From the NCBI GenBank assembly GCA_036023115.1, contig JAYKKT010000087.1, forward strand, positions 12,726,001 to 12,790,000: 64,000 bases of DNA, in the 5' to 3' direction. The position numbers and the translations under genes are program-made. Shown here one piece after another: positions 24,314 to 37,010 of the stretch; position 1 is the stretch's first letter, and every line of letters begins with the position of its first letter. Source of the stretch: Brasenia schreberi. Taxonomy: Eukaryota; Streptophyta; Magnoliopsida; Nymphaeales; Cabombaceae. The notes below the pieces were generated by a model. It did not search any database. It had not been told where the DNA came from and saw only the letters and a list, made by a program, of their open reading frames with translations.

Positions 24314-25339
24314 GTTTGTGTCACAATATTCCGTTCTAGTTTTAGTCTCAAATATCAACCAGTTTTAGAGCACTTATTTAATAATAGCTATCTGCAAATG
24401 CATCAAAATCATGAAATAACCATTGCGTTGCGCATTTGGTGGATATCATGATTTTATCAGAATAATAATTTTTTCAATAACTTATCTTTCTTCATTTTTA
24501 TAGATGGATACGTTTCCAAACTTGTATAGGTTAGTGTTCCCAAGATCCAAATGACAAACTATGGTATTTGTCTCATATAAAAGTTCAGTTTAAAAGATGT
24601 GTCTGCTCTTTCTCTTTAAGTCCATTTGTATTATGTCAATAAGGCTCCAAATCGAAAATCAGTGGAAGAGATTGACCATAGACATGAAGTCAATACTAAG
24701 GGAAGGAGCCTAGCTTACCGGCAAAGCTTCAAACAAAGAGGTTTGGCTGCTCACTTCAATGATTTGACTTTCACTTTACTTAAACTTCAAGATGCTCAAT
24801 GCACTCGCAAAGCGAAGCTAAGGTTTGGACGGTGCCTATGAGCCGGTGCGAACTTTTGGTATTTTCTGGAACTTCAGAAGAACATATTGTTCTCCTGAAA
24901 CAAACTCTCACATATTTGCGTGCATGTTGCGTAGGATCCCACAAAACATTCACCGGTTGTGCTCACTTTAGATTGGCATGTGATAAGAGAACCTATGTTA
25001 AAGTACCCACTCTGTTCCAAAGGGAACATGTCTACCTCAATGATGAACAGGGATTCTTAGCACGTGGAGAAGGGCTAACAGTATTCTTGTTGGTGCAAGA
25101 ATCACCAAAAGTTAATTTCTTTCAAAAGAAAAGAGCAACTGCAACACTCCTGCATGTGCATAAACATGTAAGCTACTGCATAAAACAGACATGTAGTTTC
25201 CCACTTAGCAAACTACCATTTTGTTGCTATGGGCCAATTTGAATTATATATATTCAATAATGTCACTGAAGTTACTTCTTTTTGCTCTTCGTGATTTTCT
25301 AGCGTTCCTAACATCCACATTGACATCGTCTTTTCCCAG
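24314..25339 (+). other. First intron of the CHR8 pseudogene
   Basis: It contains two overlapping open frames (24626-24841 and 24799-25242) that I do not recognise. They show no domain, and flanking splice signals fit the CHR8 exons, so I treat the stretch as intron. Confidence 0.5.
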
Positions 25340-26839
25340 GTGAAGAAGCGATGACCACATCTGGTGACACTGACTCAGGTGGTCTGGATGATGAGTATCC
25401 AGATGATCTTGAAGATGCAATAGAGGGTGAAGAAGCTGCTGTTGCGCTTGAAGGAGGACTTAGAATTCCAGAATCAATTTTTACCAGACTTTTTGACTAT
25501 CAAAAAGTTGGAGTGCAGTGGCTATGGGAATTACATTGTCAAAAAGCAGGTGGCGTTATTGGCGATGAGATGGGTTTGGGAAAGACTATTCAAGTAATTG
25601 CTTTTCTGACAGCTCTGCACTTCAGTAAGATGTATAAACCGAGTATTATTCTGTGTCCATTAACCCTCTTGCGCCAGTGGAGGAGGGAAATTTGTAGCTG
25701 GTATCCCTACTTTGACGTTGAGATACTCCATGATTCTGCTCAAGACGCTACTCATAGACAAAAGAAGATCTACTCTAGTGAAAGCGATATCGAAAATGAG
25801 CCCTTTTCTGATGATGACAACGTAATGTCCTCAAAAAATCACAAGAGGTGGGATCTTCTGATCAACCGTGCTGTGCAATCACAGTCTGGTTTGCTGATCA
25901 CTACGTATGAGCAATTGAGACTGTTGGGAAACAAATTACTTGACATAGAGTGGGGCTATGCAGTCCTAGATGAAGGCCGTCGAGTTAGAAACCCAAATGC
26001 AGAAGTTACCTTGGTGTGTAAGCAGATGCAGACCGTGCACCGTATCATAATGACAGGTGCTCCGATTCAGAATAAGCTAACTGAACTGTGGTCACTGTTT
26101 GACTTTGTCTTTCCAGGAAAGTTAGGAGTCTTGCCAGTTTTTGAGGCTCAGTTTGCTCTTCCAATCTCTGTTGGTGGTTATGCAAATGCTACACCCTTGC
26201 AAGTCTCTACCGCATATCGATGTGCGGTAGTTCTACGTGACCTCATTATGCCCTATCTATTGAGGCGCATGAAAGCTGATGTCAATGCTCAGCTTCCAAA
26301 GAAAACGGAACGTGTTGTTCTGTAGTCTAACTGCTGACCAGCGCTCAACATACCGTGCGTTTTTGGCTAGCTCAGAGGTTTAGCAAATTTTGGATGGAAG
26401 CAGAAACTCACTTTATGGTATAGACGTCATGCGCAAAATATGTAATCATCCTGATCTGCTGGAAAGAGACCACTGTGCTGGTCATCCTGACTATGGAAAT
26501 CCAGACCGTAGTGGGAAGATGAAAGTGATCTCTCGGGTACTGAAGGTGTGGAAGGATCAAGGTCATCGTGTTGTTCTTTTCACACAGACCCAACAAATGC
26601 TGGACATTTTTGAGATTTTCTTGGGTGGAATGGGTTACACTTACCGTCGCATGGATGGACTTACTCCTGTGAAACAGAGGATGGCCCTCATAGATGAGTT
26701 CAATAATTCAACTGATGTGTTTATTTTCATCCTCACCACCAAAGTGGGTGGCCTGGGAACAAACTTAACGGGTGAAGACAGGGTTATCATATTTGATCCT
26801 GATTGGAATCCTTCTACTGACATGCAGGTACAATAATTT

Positions 26840-27110
26840 TACATGAGAAGCTTGGGTATGGCGGTTGGCCACACAAGAAAGGCGTCTATCTCTGGGACTG
26901 CTAACTGGAGGCCTCTGTTATCTCTGTAATCGAAGGACTGAAACTGGTGATCATATCTTTCTGCACTGATCCAAAGGAAAGGAATATTTGGCAAACGGTG
27001 GGGTGTCTCTTCGATACCAAATGGAAGAATTATGCGACTGTTGCTACGGCAGCAATTAGATGGAGTGGCACCTGCCCATTTCATCTTGACTCTAAATACC
27101 TGATGATGAC
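26840..27110 (+). mobile_element. L1-type LINE fragment (zf-RVT zinc-binding region)
   Basis: Plus-strand translation gives WRLATQERRLSLGLLTGG, then LCYLCNRRTETGDHIFLH and a stop. The Cys-x2-Cys followed by Glu-x3-His-x3-His pattern is typical of the zinc-binding segment after the reverse transcriptase in plant L1-like LINEs. It lies inside an intron of the CHR8 pseudogene and belongs to a different clade from the RTE copies. The terminal Cys is replaced by a stop. Confidence 0.6.
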
Positions 27111-28178
27111 TAAGAAATCTTAGATGGCAAACCGGTCGAATTGCGTTTTCAATTTTTTTTGGTGCTTTTGCTCTGCCCTGCTGTCAGGTGTTTCCTATTT
27201 TCTCTTTTGTAATGCATACTGACACCGAGTTAATCGTTTAATGACTCAGGCAAGGGAGCGTGCTTGGCGGATTGGGCAGAAACGGGATGTGACAGTGTAT
27301 AGATTGATCACTCGTGGAACCATTGAGGAGAAGATTTATCACAGACAGATATATAAGCATTTTCTGACGAATAAGGTACTGAAGAACCCTCAACAGAAAA
27401 GGTTTTTCAAAGCTAGAGACGTGAAAAATCTTTTCACTTTGAAGGATGATGAGGAAAACACATCCACTGAAACTTCAAATATCTTCAGTCAGTTGTCTGG
27501 TGTTGTAAATGTGGATGTCAAGAAAGATGATGCTGTTGAGGTGGATCCATCAACAGCAACAGATGATTCTGGTTGTCAGTGGGAAAAGAAAAGGAAAAGT
27601 TAGGTCATCCAAAGCAGGGGAGGAACTAAAAGACTCTGCTGGTGGTAACGAACCAGATGAGGAGTCAAACATGTCGAAAAGCCTTCTGGATGTTCGTGGC
27701 CTTCATGTAAGTCTCTTTGATTACCTGTCAATAGCAGCTGACGTTAAAGGAGCCTGACGTCCTAAGCAAATTATCTAAAGAAACCTGGTTGTTCTCCACC
27801 AATTTAGTCAATGCTTGGGAGTTCTAATTATGGGAAAAACCATGAAATTTTCAAGTTCATTCACTATCACTATTTTGTTTTTCATGAGATCTTTTATCCA
27901 TTTATAATTGCTTCTCGAAACAACTGAGCGGTATTTCGGTTGTCTGCACAAATTTCCTGGTGTTTGAGAAATCTTTAATGTATTTTAATGGGTATTCTTC
28001 TCTAACTTCTCCTCCTATATCTGCAATGTTGTTGCTAATGCATGCTAGGTATTCCTTTTCATTTTCCAAGAATGTCTTGTAACAGCTTTTAGGCCTCACT
28101 AGTCTGATGGTAACATCTTTTATGCTTTCTCCAGACAAGAATGGGGCAAGCTTGAATTAAGTTGTAGGTGGTTCCTAG

Positions 28179-28637
28179 TGCGAAAATAGCACTGCGATGT
28201 AGCCGATAATATCCACAACGCTAAACACCAATGATCACAGAGATCTTCTATAAATCAAATCACCAAACACTTATCCACAAGCCAAACCGAATAGACACAA
28301 TGCCAAACTAGTCAAGTGAGCACACCAAAAGCTCATTTATTTCACGCTCAGCATCCTCTATTTATAGAGGATTTATTACAATGATCAAGTGAGCACACCA
28401 AAAGCTCATTTATTTCATGCTCGACATCCTCTATTTTTAGAGGATTTATTACAATGAATGAGAGAATAAGGGAGCAGCTGCTGGGAGGATTTTTAGAGGA
28501 TTTCCCAACAGCTATATTACTAGTCGTTGAGATCCCAATGGCTAGTAATACAACTGTTGGGAGCACTTGGCCCTTGAGGGCCCTCGAGGTGGTACTGCTG
28601 GGCTCTAAAGGCCCAATAAGCTTATTATATGTTAACA
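28179..28637 (-). repeat. Copia LTR (3' LTR in element sense), with internal 73-bp duplication
   Basis: Pairs with 33690-34044. It is about 100 bp longer, largely because 28312-28384 is repeated at 28385-28457. The rest matches its partner, for example GATCTTCTATAAATCAAATC. Confidence 0.9.
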
Positions 28638-29194
28638 CCCCCAAATTTACGGTATGTATACCATGGCTTCGTATTTTGTCCTCTAGATGAGAGGGCCTAT
28701 TATATATGTTTACACCTCCAAATTTACGGTACGTATACCATAGCTCTATATTCTGTCTCTGTAGATGAGAGGGACACATTTTGTTGTTTCTTACATTTTC
28801 AAGAGATTAAAGAGTCACATAGTAACACACAAAACCCAATGGTAGAACGTCTATCATTGACATCCCAACCCCAATGAACATCGGTATAAGCTATTAATTC
28901 AATAGAAGATGATGAGGTTAGAATGATCTCATTTAAGGTGTATCTTTTACGTATCTCATAATTCGCATAATACTCATATGTATACCGGTGAGAGCTTGTT
29001 AAAATTGACTTGCCATATGTACTATATGTGCTATGTTTGGTTGTGATGATAATATACGTCAAAGCTCTCTTATAAGGAGTGAGATCTTCTAATTTTTTTC
29101 TATTCGTAGTTCTCAATTTGGACCCCATCATCTTCGACGTGCTATCTTTTTGTCATCTATCAATCTTAACAACATCAGTAACAAATTTTATTTG

Positions 29195-30486
29195 TACAAC
29201 AACAATTAAGCCTTTTCCCATACTAGACAGGGTCGGCTACATGGATTCTTTGTTTCCACATAGCCCTACCATGTGCCATATTAGAAGTTAACTCAAAATA
29301 AGGTATACCTCTACCTCTTTTAATACTTTTAAAATCTAGTTTTTCATACCTTCTTATAGGTTTTTCTTTTGATCTTCTTTCTATATGTCCAATCCACCTT
29401 AAACGATATTCTCTCATTTTATCCTCTATTGGTGCCACACATAAGTTATTTCTAATAACCTTATTATGTATATGGTCTTTTCTTGTATGATCACTCATCC
29501 ATCTCAACATCTTCATTTATGTCACATACATCTTTTGTACATGTTGATGATTAACTGCCTAACACCTGAAAATTAAAATTGGCACACATTGTATCCCCTA
29601 AAAGGAAAGTTTTAAATACCTAGAATCAATTTTTCAGAGTGATGGAAGAATTGATGGAGATGTTACGCATAGAATTAATGTTGGTTGGTTAAAATGGAGA
29701 GGAGCATCAGGTATTCTTTGTGATAAGAAAATACCATTAAAGTTAAAAGTTAAATATTATAGAGCAACAATTAGACCTGTCATGTTTTATGGTTCTTAGT
29801 GTTGGGCAGTAAATCATGAACATATACAAAAGATGTTTGTGACAAAAGTGAAGATGTTGAGATGGATGAGTGGTCATACAAGAAAAGACCGTATACATAA
29901 TGAGGTTATTAGAAACAAATTAGGAGTGACACCAATAGAGGATAAAATGAGAGAATATCACTTAAGATGGTTTGGACATATAGAAAGAAGAACATGTAAA
30001 AAGGTACGAAAAATTAAATTTGGAAAGTATTAAAAGAGGTAGAGGATGACCACAAAAGTGTTTAAAAGAAATAATAAAAAATGATCTAGCTTATTGTGAG
30101 TTAATTGCTAACATGATAGGGCTTTGTGGAAACAAAGAATCCATGTAGCCGACCCCATCTAGTATGGAAAAAGGCTTAGTTGTTGTTGTTGTTGTCATGT
30201 GAAGTAACCAAATGATCAAACTTACATTCTATATATTTTGTCTTTGTTCTACTAAGTCAGAAGCCTTTACTTTCTAATGTTTCTCTCTGTAGTTCTAATT
30301 TTCTATTAACTTTTTCCTTAGATTCCTCCACTAACACAACGTCATCTGCAAATAACATACACCAAGGTACTTCATCTTGAATATGTTTTGTTAACTCATC
30401 ACTCACCGTTATAAATAAGCATGGACTTAAAGTTGATTCTTGATGTAACCCAATATTAACTTCAAAGAAGTCTATCATTCCTTCTA
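29195..30486 (-). mobile_element. Composite RTE insertion: minus copy split by a plus copy
   Basis: Minus-strand RTE occupies 30486-30203 (RT end with MLFADDVVLVEE) and 29569-29195 (from AVNHQHVQK to the CAA tail). Between them, 29570-30196 is a plus-strand RTE 3' part starting at GAAAATTAAAATTGGCAC and ending in its own (TTG)n tail. About 240 bp of the minus copy is missing at the junction. The whole composite lies inside the Copia element, so it is younger than the Copia insertion. Confidence 0.75.
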
Positions 30487-33400
30487 AGTAACATAAAATA
30501 AATCTCATTATCATGAAAGTGGTGATTATATGATCTACATATAGAAGTAGGATCATGATACCTGCATCAATTATTCTTATAAACATAGTAGTATCACTAT
30601 AATAAGAGCGAAAATCTCGTGCATGCATAAAATTTTCAAATCTATTAAACCAAGCCTTAGGAGCTTGTTTAAGTCCATATAATATCTTTTTTAGTCTAAG
30701 GACATGACACTTGGAGCATTGAGTCTTGAAGGAGGAGCCATATATATTTTTTCACTAAGATTACCATTCACAAATCATTTTTAACATCGAATTTATATAT
30801 GTCGTAGTTTCTAATAGCACAAATAGAAATCAATATGCGAACAATAGTCATACGATCAACACTAGTAAAATTTTCCTCATAATCAATCCCATATTTTTGT
30901 AAGTACCCCTTTTGTAAGTACCCCTTAACTACTAGTCTCGCTTTGTATCTTTCAATAGATTCATCATTATGTGTTTTGACCTTATAGACCCACCTACAAC
31001 CAATGATTTTCTTTTCATTGGGTTTAGTCACAATGTCCGAAGTGTTATTCTTTTCTAGTGCTTCTAATTCATCATTCATAGCTTTGCTCCATTCTAAGTT
31101 ATTTTTTGCTTGGTTATAATGTTTAGGTTCATTGATACTTGATATGATTGTTATGTGATTTCTATGTTGGGGTTGAAAGGTTTCATAAGACGTAAATCTT
31201 TGAGGAGGTTTTATGACTCTTTTGCTTGGAATGTTGTTATTCTCTATTTCTTCTTACATAATAATATTCAAAAGGTCTTATGATTTTTCTCTAGCTTTTT
31301 TATGTCTAAGTTTACTATGTAGTTAGACCATACTTTCTTCTTGTGTTTTCTCATTGTCATCTAATTTTAAATCCAAAATTTCATCTAAAAACATATAATT
31401 ATTTTGGGTGTTTTTTTACTCATCTTCATAATAATACTCATTTCAATAAATTTGACATCTTTAGACATAGAATTTATCTTATTTTGGATTATAACATCTA
31501 TACCATTTTTTACCAGTACGATAACAAAGAAAAACACATTCCATAGCTTTGGGTCTTAACTTGTTACTCTTATCCGTACTTACATTCAAATATTTTTAAA
31601 CGATTAGAACTAGGTTTATTTGAATATAATTTTTCAATAGGAAAACAATTACCTAATTTAGATGATGACATCCTATTTATAAAGTATACATATGTTAAGA
31701 CGGCTTCGACCCACAGGTATTTAGAAACTTTACTTGCTATCAAAAGGATTTTAGTATTTTCAATAATATGTATGTTTTCTTTCAACTAAATCATTTTGTT
31801 GGAGAGTTTTTGTACAAGATTTTTATGCTAAATTCCATGTTCTTTAAGATAGTTTTTAAAGTCATTTGAGAGATATTCACTACCGGAGTTGATTCTTAAA
31901 ATCTTGATATTAGTTTTAAATTGAGTCTTTATGATATTATGAAAGATCAAAAAGTTTTTAAAAACTTCCGATTTGTGTTTCAAAAAATATATGAAAGTGC
32001 GTCGAGTGAAATCATCTACAAAAATAACATAATAGGTCAATCCTCCTTTTTACATTATGGGAACAAGTCCTCACAAATGAAAGTGCACTAATTCAAAAGC
32101 CTTCTTTGTGATGTGAGTTATTTTACCAGATGGTGCATGATGTGTTTTGCCAAATATACAATTTTTGCATATGAAATCATTCTTTTTACTAGTTTTTATC
32201 CATTGATAATTTTTCATTTTGCTTACATCAAGATGTCCTAATCTTTTTACCAAAGACCAAACTCATTATAAGCAATTCCACTAGCTAAATTATCCATGGT
32301 GTAGAGACTACTTCTTTATGTCCTTACCCAATCACCTTCTTTGATAGATGATTCAACACCACACATCTATTTAGTGAGAAGGTAATAATGCAACCATTAT
32401 CACAAAATTAATTTTGGTTAAAACATATTTGAGATATTTTAAAGAATTATTTTTATGTTACCAATTTTTTTAACATCAAACTTTGTTCTATCTAGTGTAA
32501 CCACTTGTGCTCTACCTTGTATGCATTTGTCTAATAATTTGTATTCAATTTGTCATATGGAAAGAAGCACCAAAATCTAAAAACCATGTCATACCTTGAT
32601 TTTTTAAAGAAGTTGATAAAACTAACCCGGAGATGTTTGCTTTCTCTTTGAATATTTCTTCAATGTATGCCCTAATTCTTTGAGGTAACACTTCTTCCTT
32701 ATTATCAGTAGCAGTTACTTCATGAAACCTCCTCAACAAGAGAATACACGAGGTATTAATATGTTTACTCTCTTTGCAATAATGACTAATCATACTCTTG
32801 TTTGGCTAAGGCGTTATATTACCCTTTAATTGTCTATTTCCTTCACTATTTTTGTCGTGTAGAGATTTGTATGTCTTCAAATAATTTCTAGGTCTAGATG
32901 TGGTAAGAACTGTTTCCTTGTTTTTTATATTTTTCAATCTGATTTCTTTTATAACTAAATCGAACAATATCTCATAGCTTTTGAGTCTTGGTTTTATATG
33001 TATAAGATTGGATCTTATGTTCTCAAATTCATCTCTTAATTCCCGTATAAAGAAGAAAAAAATATTGATTGTCAAGATATTCTTAAAACTCATCCATACT
33101 TTGAAGTTTTTAAATTTGTCAAAACTCCTAAGTTAGTTCCATAGATCGGAAAACTCATTGTGATATTTCCTAATGCTCATTGAACCTTGTTGGAGCATTA
33201 TCATTTTTTTCATCAAATTTATTTAAAAAGCAAAATCATCTTTAGAATAAGTTTTCTTAAGGTATTCACAAGTCTCATAAGCATTATCAAACATGTTAAT
33301 TCTATTATGGAGTTTTTCATCCACATTTTGACTAATAATTCATGTGATTTTGACATTTTATTTCTTTCATATTTTAAATTATTATTTGTATTTCTCTTGC

Positions 33401-33689
33401 ATCTAAAAAAAGTAATCTTTATCAAGCTCTTATTCTATCCATTTGGGCTCCTTGATCATACCAATAATATAGTCCAATAGTTTTTAGAAATAAAATATTT
33501 TTTATGATACATGCGAACCAAAAAACAATGAATTTTTTTACTTTTTCTTCTATTTTCTCAACAACAAGAAATACGAAGAATACCTTGATTTCTTCAAGAT
33601 AACCAAACAACGGCCAATTTTAGGAATATTCCCACAATCGACGTGAATTCCAATGCAGCTCCAAATGAACCGTCTGAACTCTTATATCA

Positions 33690-34044
33690 TGTAAAAATAG
33701 TACTACGATGTAGCCAATAATATCCACAAAATCAAACACCAATGATCACAAAGATCTTCTATAAATCAAATCACCAAACACTTGGTGCACAAGCCAAACC
33801 GAATAGACACAATACCAAACAAGTCAAGTGAGTAGATGAAAAACTCATTTATTTCATGCTCAACATCCTCTATTTATAGAAGATTTATTACAATGAATGA
33901 GAGAGAGCAAGGGAGCAGCTGCTGTAACAACTATATTATTCCCAACGGCTAGTAATACAACCATTGGGAGCACTTGCCCTTGAGGGCCAGTCCCAAAGGG
34001 CCCTCAAGGTGGTACTGTTGAGCAAGCCTTTTACATGTTAAACA
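33690..34044 (-). repeat. Copia LTR (5' LTR in element sense)
   Basis: Starts TGTAAAAATAGTACTACG and ends GTTAAACA on the plus strand; it contains CTATTTATAGAAG, a TATA-like box in the element's own (minus) sense. Next to its inner end lies GAACTCTTATATCAT, which may be a decayed Met-tRNA primer site. Confidence 0.88.
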
Positions 34045-34843
34045 CCTAGTTGATGTCTGGTGAAAACAATGGTTATCCAAGCTTGAAGTTTAGTTGTGAA
34101 GCTATTGAATCATGTCGCTAACTTTAGTTTGGGACCATGTTTTTAACTACTAATCTGCTGTAATTTTCTCCAGAGTGCCATGAACCATGATGTAATTATG
34201 AATGTCAATGATGAAGAGAAGTTGAGGCTTGAGGAAGAAGCATCACAAGTTGCACAAAAGGCAGCAGAAGCGCTAAGACAGTCGAGGATTCTGAGGGAGC
34301 CAAGAGAGCGTTTCTGTTCCTACATGGACAGGAAGGACTGGCACTGCTGGTGCACCATCTTCGGTCGGAAGAAAGTTTGGAGCGACGGTCAACTCTAAAC
34401 TAGTTAATGCTCCAAAACCAACACACGGGTCCATTTGTGCTGGGCCATCCCTTGGTAAAGCCTTGTCCTCAGCTGAATTACTGGTTAGGATTCGGAGTGC
34501 ACAAGAAAATGCAATTGGTGCTGCTGTTGAACACCAAGTAAGATCAGTTGATACATTGAGTAACGGCTCAACTAGTGGAAGGTTAATCGGATCTGGTAGT
34601 GCCACATCCAGCTCGGTTTACAACAATGGGCAAGTCCAACCAGAAAGGTTGATTCAGCAGCTGTGTTTGTTCATTCAGCAGAAGGGAGGAAGTACTAATT
34701 CAGCAAGTGTCGTGGAGCATTTTAAAGAGAAAATTCCTCCTAAAGATCTACCCTTGTTCAAAAATCTCCTCAAGCAAATTGCAACACCAGAAAAGGGACC
34801 AACAGGATCTAAATGGGCTTTGAAACCAGAGTATGAACATTAG

Positions 34844-36329
34844 TCATAATCACTTCATGACAACAAGCTGCCATCTTATTCACATCGAAATCTTTTGGTA
34901 TATGTTTGCAACATTTGGCAATTGTCTGCTGTGCATTTATCTGTCACTAATTCCATTTCCGAGAGTAGGTGTTCTGGGATGCTGAAAGTGGTTAATCTTT
35001 CTCCGTAACTGCTTCAGATCTTTCCAGTATCTGTTTGGGTTAGAGACATCTATTCACAGCACAAGCATGGGATCTTGGTGGAGTTGTTGGACTGTAAGGG
35101 GAGTCTATGTCCAACGCTACAAAAGCAGTAAGGAGGGTGTGGCCGTACATGCAACTTTGCACGCCACCTGTCTCTTATTCTCAAGTTTCATGATACCGGA
35201 ATCCTGCATTGCTTTCTCAAACTCTTTGCAGGTAAGATTTTTCATCTCTCGGAAGTTGCAAGGAAACAAGAAGCTGGACAGAGACGAGAGGAGAACAGAT
35301 GCTGGTTTAATCTTACCTATATAAAATCCATTTAGCTAAAGAGCTTTTTGTTCACGGAGGCCACCTTGCTGTATGTATCAGTTTTTGAGAAGCCTGCTTT
35401 GTTATCCAAGCAGTGTTCATTTCCTCCTACCATTGTATAGCATGGCCGATAGCCTATGTAGCACTTAGCCAGAATCTGCAATGTTAATTTGCATTCTGTA
35501 AAATCACAAATGTCACAATTCCTTGTGTGAGCATTTGCTTCATGAACCATGTTATGTAAAGGCTGGTCTCGTTGTGTAATTCATGCAGTTTAAGGCATAT
35601 GATGCACCTGCCCGAAGTTCTAGTTGGTTCGAATGAACGAATACGACATCCACCATTTCGTTAGAATGACTGACCGAGCTGGAAATTCAACTGATATATT
35701 GGATGAAGCTCGTTCTATGTGAACTCATAATGTGGAAGCAAGTTCACTTTGATAGATCCATAGATTTCAAAATTTTCTTCTTGGTGATTTTTCAATCAAC
35801 AGCCCCAATTGGTCCAACTTTTCCCGTCTCTCTTGAACGAGGAAAAGCAGAAGCCATGCCGAGGGAATGTTTTCTAAAGGCTTTCTATTTCATCCATGTA
35901 ATAGTCTCTTCGTGATACTGGAACCAACTTCATTGTGTAAGGGAAGTGTAGTGAAAATGTTTCCCTAAGGTTAATAATCCCTAAGGTCTGGCTCTGAGGG
36001 TGGGTCGGGAGTTGGAGACTGGCTGTGCGTTTGGTTGGGAGCTCCCTAACCTTCAGCTTTCCTTATAAAAGGGAAAAATAGTCGATCATCTCACGTTCGC
36101 CATGATTCAGATGAGATTGAAGTTAAAACCTTATTCCAAAAAGAATAAAATGTTCATAAGACCGAGAAAACCCTTGTATCGAAGTTCCAAGCAAGTCATG
36201 GTTAACGACATAAAGATGGTCTTATGAGTGGGATTTGCTAGATCATTGATCAAAAGCTAAAACACTTCGGATGGAAGAAAAACAACTAGGATTTCGTTAG
36301 ATCATCGTCAAACATGAATGTAATACAAA
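34844..36329. other. Intergenic DNA after the CHR8 pseudogene
   Basis: Probable 3' UTR relic of CHR8, then AT-balanced DNA with no recognised gene. Short open frames at 35067, 35332 and 35703 show no family resemblance. Confidence 0.45.
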
Positions 36330-36470
36330 CCAAACACGAGCTTGGTTATGTACAAAAACGAGTTGGTTCTCTCTACTAACCAAACACGAGCTGGGTCGTG
36401 TGCAAAACTAGTTGGCTCTCTCTACTCAACAAACACGAGCTCGGTCGTGTACTCTCTCTCTCTCTCTCCC
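36330..36470. repeat. Short minisatellite (about 50-bp unit, three copies) plus CT run
   Basis: Three imperfect units each contain AACACGAGCT(T/G/C)GGT and the first two CTCTCTCTACT, ending in a CT run at about 36452-36468. It lies in the upstream region of the L19 gene. Confidence 0.7.
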
Positions 36471-37010
36471 GCTTGGTTTGAACCGATGAACATCAACATG
36501 GTTCACACGCAAGGCTCCTCAAACATAAGGAAGGAGGTCCTCGCAAGTAACAACTGTTTCTTTGGACCCGGTAGAATGACAGAGAGACCGGACCCGATTG
36601 GGGTTTCAGAAGTTTTGGTTGTTGGGGTTTCATGACCCTCTTTCGTCTCCTGCCGTGGCTCTCCCGTACCAAACCCTCTTTCCTCGCTCTGTCCGCCGTC
36701 TCTCCAGTTCCGGCGTCGCCCACCCTGCAGCCGATCTGCATCTGGTACGGTACTCTCTCTTTCTCTCTATGTTATCGTTACTGTTGAGCGGGTGAGCGGA
36801 TTCTGTCTCTTTGATTGGTTCCATCCTATCGATCCTTCATTTAGCAGTGGCGCTTTTCGGCGTCGAACTTTTCATTGATTTTAATTGTCGGATAGCTATT
36901 TTCTCTTTCCTCTCGATCACTTTGTATTCATCTTGATTTGTTTTTACTGACTGACAGCGCCGTATTGAGAAAATCACAATTCCTCCTTTGGATCAGCTTT
37001 ATACAAGAGC

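Larger units (their letters stand above)
28179..34044 (-). mobile_element. Degenerate Ty1/Copia LTR retrotransposon in a CHR8 intron
   Basis: Direct LTRs at 28179-28637 and 33690-34044 with TG...CA ends are flanked by CCTAG at 28174-28178 and 34045-34049, a 5-bp target duplication. On the minus strand the internal region carries, in order: a gag-like region (33093-32806), a protease relic with WFLDFGASFHMTN (32545-32793), a GAG-pre-integrase His/Cys region with CKNCIFGKTHHAPSG (32253-32071), integrase core pieces (32040-31570), reverse transcriptase with CRWVYKVKT and YKARLVVKGY (31079-30768), a degraded YVDD motif (LLYVDHII, about 30530) and RNase H with AYTDVHWGWDVNDRRSTIGF (29131-28799). 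Frames are broken throughout. An RTE composite lies between the RT and RNase H parts. Order gag-PR-IN-RT-RH defines Copia. Confidence 0.92.
23917..34843 (+). pseudogene. CHR8: CHR8 (CSB/ERCC6-type SWI2/SNF2 ATPase) pseudogene, 5'-truncated
   Basis: Surviving exons: 23917-24313, 25340-26827, 27250-27706 and 34174-34843. They match plant CHR8, the DNA-dependent ATPase of transcription-coupled repair, from mid-N-terminus (GILTPFRKLEGFERRLQQPG) through the helicase core to the C-terminal domain. Visible motifs: GDEMGLGKT (Walker A, about 25561-25587), TGAPIQNKLTELWSLFDF, LTTKVGGLGTNLTG and [18 protein letters not shown]. Lesions: no upstream exons in the window; the motif II His of DEGH is Arg (25978-25980); a frameshift near 26320 with a stop at 26323; an in-frame TAG at 26381-26383 inside SSEV-QILDG; a frameshift near 27588; a frameshift near 34298. 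Neighbouring multi-exon genes read cleanly, so sequencing error is an unlikely explanation. Introns hold an L1-type LINE relic and a Copia element. A functional copy probably exists elsewhere. Confidence 0.9.

Noticed and set aside
24626..25242. Two overlapping frames in the first CHR8 pseudogene intron, possible captured gene
   Set aside because: No recognisable domain, no separate promoter or splice logic, and flanking signals fit a simple intron.
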